The notes below the pieces were generated by a model, which saw only the letters and a program-made list of their open reading frames with translations, had not been told where the DNA came from and did no database searches. Shown piece by piece: positions 62,831-64,000 of a stretch of 64,000 nucleotides of DNA. How positions within the stretch are numbered: the first letter of the stretch is position 1; the number at the start of each line of letters is the position of its first letter. Position numbers and translations under genes: made by a program. Source of the stretch: Rhodomicrobium sp. R_RK_3 (GTDB lineage Bacteria > Pseudomonadota > Alphaproteobacteria > Rhizobiales > Rhodomicrobiaceae); assembly GCF_002198715.1 (NCBI RefSeq), contig NZ_MWLK01000039.1, positions 1 through 64,000 on the forward strand. Direction: 5' to 3'.

Positions 62831-63784
62831 TCAGACGGCCCGCGTTATCCCCGGACGCCCCATCGGGACCTCGAGCGCGCCCCGATCCCAATTGGCGCAG
62901 GTCGCGGCGGCCTCATATGTGCTCATGAGGAATGCGAGCAGTGTGGCGTCGGGGTCTTCGGCGGTGCGCACGGCGTCATAGGGCAGGATGAATTCGCCGA
63001 GCTCCTTGTTGTAATAGGCCTCGGCGGGTTCGACCGCCGCCGCTGCGAAGCCGGGCGGTTCGGGATAGGCATAGGAGTAGAAGGAGGGCTGCGGCAGGCG
63101 CTCGTCGCCGGGCCAGAAGCCGGCGCTGCTAACCTCATGCGAATAGGCTTCCCGGGTAACGGCATCGGGAAGGTTGGGGACGCCGCCCGGATGCATCGGC
63201 GCGCGCCGCCCCGAGAACCGGGTGACGGCCAGGTCGAAACCGCCCCAGAAGAAATGCACCGGGCTGCATTTGCCGATAAAGCCCGTCCGGAAGGTGTAGA
63301 GCACCCGGTCCACCTGCGAGAGAACTTGCCAAAAGCGATGAGCATAGACCGGGTCGTAGGCCGTGTGGGCCCGGTCCTCGCCGAAGGGGATCGGGTTGGC
63401 GACTTCGTTCGGCAGGTCGTCGATGCGTATATCCAAGCCGAGGCCGGACAGCCCCTTCATGACGTCGGCGTAAAATTCCGCAACCGGGCGCGAATAAAGG
63501 CCGATCTCCCGGTACGCTCCATGATCGGCCGATATCGAAAGCACGTGCCTTTGAAAATCGAACTCGAGCTGAAAGCTCCGGTGGCCGTAGGGAATGGTCG
63601 AGGTGTTCAAGCCGCGCGGCGTGACATAGAGCGTGACGTGCCACGAATGGTTGAGCCATGGTGTCTGGGCCAGCCGGATCTTGCCGGCGATTTCGGTCCA
63701 GAGATGAAGCGTGGCAAGCGTGTCCTGCCAATCGGCATAGGCCAATTCTGGCCAGACATTCCCGCGATCGCTGCTTCTGGGCAT
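62831..63784 (-). CDS. DUF5996 family protein
   Basis: A 317-residue cytosolic protein of the DUF5996 family, with the usual features: WPELAYADWQDTLATLH, WHVTLYVTPRGL, and FFWGGFDLAVTRFSGR with nearby histidines and acidic residues. Function unknown. ATG 63784 has GGAGGG six bases upstream; an in-frame ATG 45 bases earlier is weaker. Confidence 0.85.
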   Translation of the reverse strand: MPRSSDRGNVWPELAYADWQDTLATLHLWTEIAGKIRLAQTPWLNHSWHVTLYVTPRGLNTSTIPYGHRSFQLEFDFQRHVLSISADHGAYREIGLYSRPVAEFYADVMKGLSGLGLDIRIDDLPNEVANPIPFGEDRAHTAYDPVYAHRFWQVLSQVDRVLYTFRTGFIGKCSPVHFFWGGFDLAVTRFSGRRAPMHPGGVPNLPDAVTREAYSHEVSSAGFWPGDERLPQPSFYSYAYPEPPGFAAAAVEPAEAYYNKELGEFILPYDAVRTAEDPDATLLAFLMSTYEAAATCANWDRGALEVPMGRPGITRAV

Positions 63785-63908
63785 CGGCAGCCCTCCAGTT
63801 TGGAAAACGTCCCGCAATGCGCGGGACAATCCTCCATCATACGACTGGTGAGGGTGTTTGCGTAGCAGGCAGCGGCCGATGCGTTAATGCGCCCGGCAAA
63901 GCGATCGG

Positions 63909-64000
63909 TCACCAGGCCGGGGCGCGCTCCTGTTTCAGCGCGGCGGCTTCATCCTGCTTCAGGGAGGCAGCGCCCTGCTTGGCCGACATCGCCGAGGATT
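63909..64000 (-). CDS. 3' end of a minus-strand gene (partial)
   Basis: The window edge cuts a minus-strand frame that ends at TGA (complement of 63909-63911). The visible C-terminus reads SAKQGAASLKQDEAAALKQE and ends ERAPAW, a hydrophilic helical tail. The gene begins outside this window and cannot be identified. Confidence 0.4.
   Translation of the reverse strand, partial: SSAMSAKQGAASLKQDEAAALKQERAPAW

Overview
The window is a GC-rich stretch of an alphaproteobacterial chromosome, most likely Hyphomicrobiales (Rhizobiales). The gene set points there: a phosphatidylcholine synthase, a class I PHB synthase, 3-hydroxybutyrate dehydrogenase with a patatin partner, a covalent uracil-DNA glycosylase (UdgX), DUF502 and DUF882 proteins, and the run aminotransferase-hom-glpX-recJ. 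Genus cannot be fixed from the sequence. There is no rRNA, transposase, CRISPR array or recognisable prophage. One tRNA-Glu(TTC) is present.

Layout. 0-8 kb: an acyl-CoA ligase/MerR operon, a NodF/NodE-like ACP and ketosynthase pair, udgX, and a translationally coupled bdhA-patatin pair. 8-20 kb: DUF502 and small membrane or secreted proteins, a glutamine-amidotransferase-like gene, uvrA, a membrane pentapeptide-repeat protein, and two adjacent secreted proteins built of tandem beta repeats, one with a von Willebrand A domain. 20-30 kb: a two-gene iron uptake unit (cupredoxin, FTR1), nadK-maoC-citE-like genes, cutA, a DUF882 peptidase, pcs, terC, an alpha/beta-hydrolase-like protein and a choloylglycine-hydrolase-family enzyme. 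30-39 kb: phaC, a small lipoprotein, the aminotransferase-hom-glpX-recJ run and tRNA-Glu.

39.7-47.5 kb is one 2,585-codon gene. Its product combines a helical N-terminus, a region resembling DUF4781, a hydrophobic segment, an HExxH zinc-protease motif, a proline-rich linker and a complete amidohydrolase metal-ligand set. It sits behind an unusual leader (hairpin over a Shine-Dalgarno, overlapping 8-codon ORF). This is the most unusual locus here. 47.7-53.8 kb holds an isochorismatase-like hydrolase, an ABC importer (binding protein, ATPase, permease), an orphan TRAP-type binding protein and a LysM/solute-binding protein, all on the minus strand. 54-64 kb holds a polysaccharide deacetylase, two divergent dynamin-like GTPases, a double binding-protein-like periplasmic protein related to the LysM one, a single-pass membrane protein, a secreted phosphodiester-glycosidase-like enzyme and a DUF5996 protein.

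PHB synthesis (phaC) and hydroxybutyrate use (bdhA), acyl-CoA activation (fadD), phosphatidylcholine synthesis and the ACP/ketosynthase pair make lipid and storage-carbon metabolism the common theme of the first half. Several families of short palindromic repeats fill most of the gaps between convergent genes (about 5, 16, 20, 30, 55 and 59 kb), plus one tandem gap at 37 kb. They probably act as bidirectional terminators or mobile remnants.
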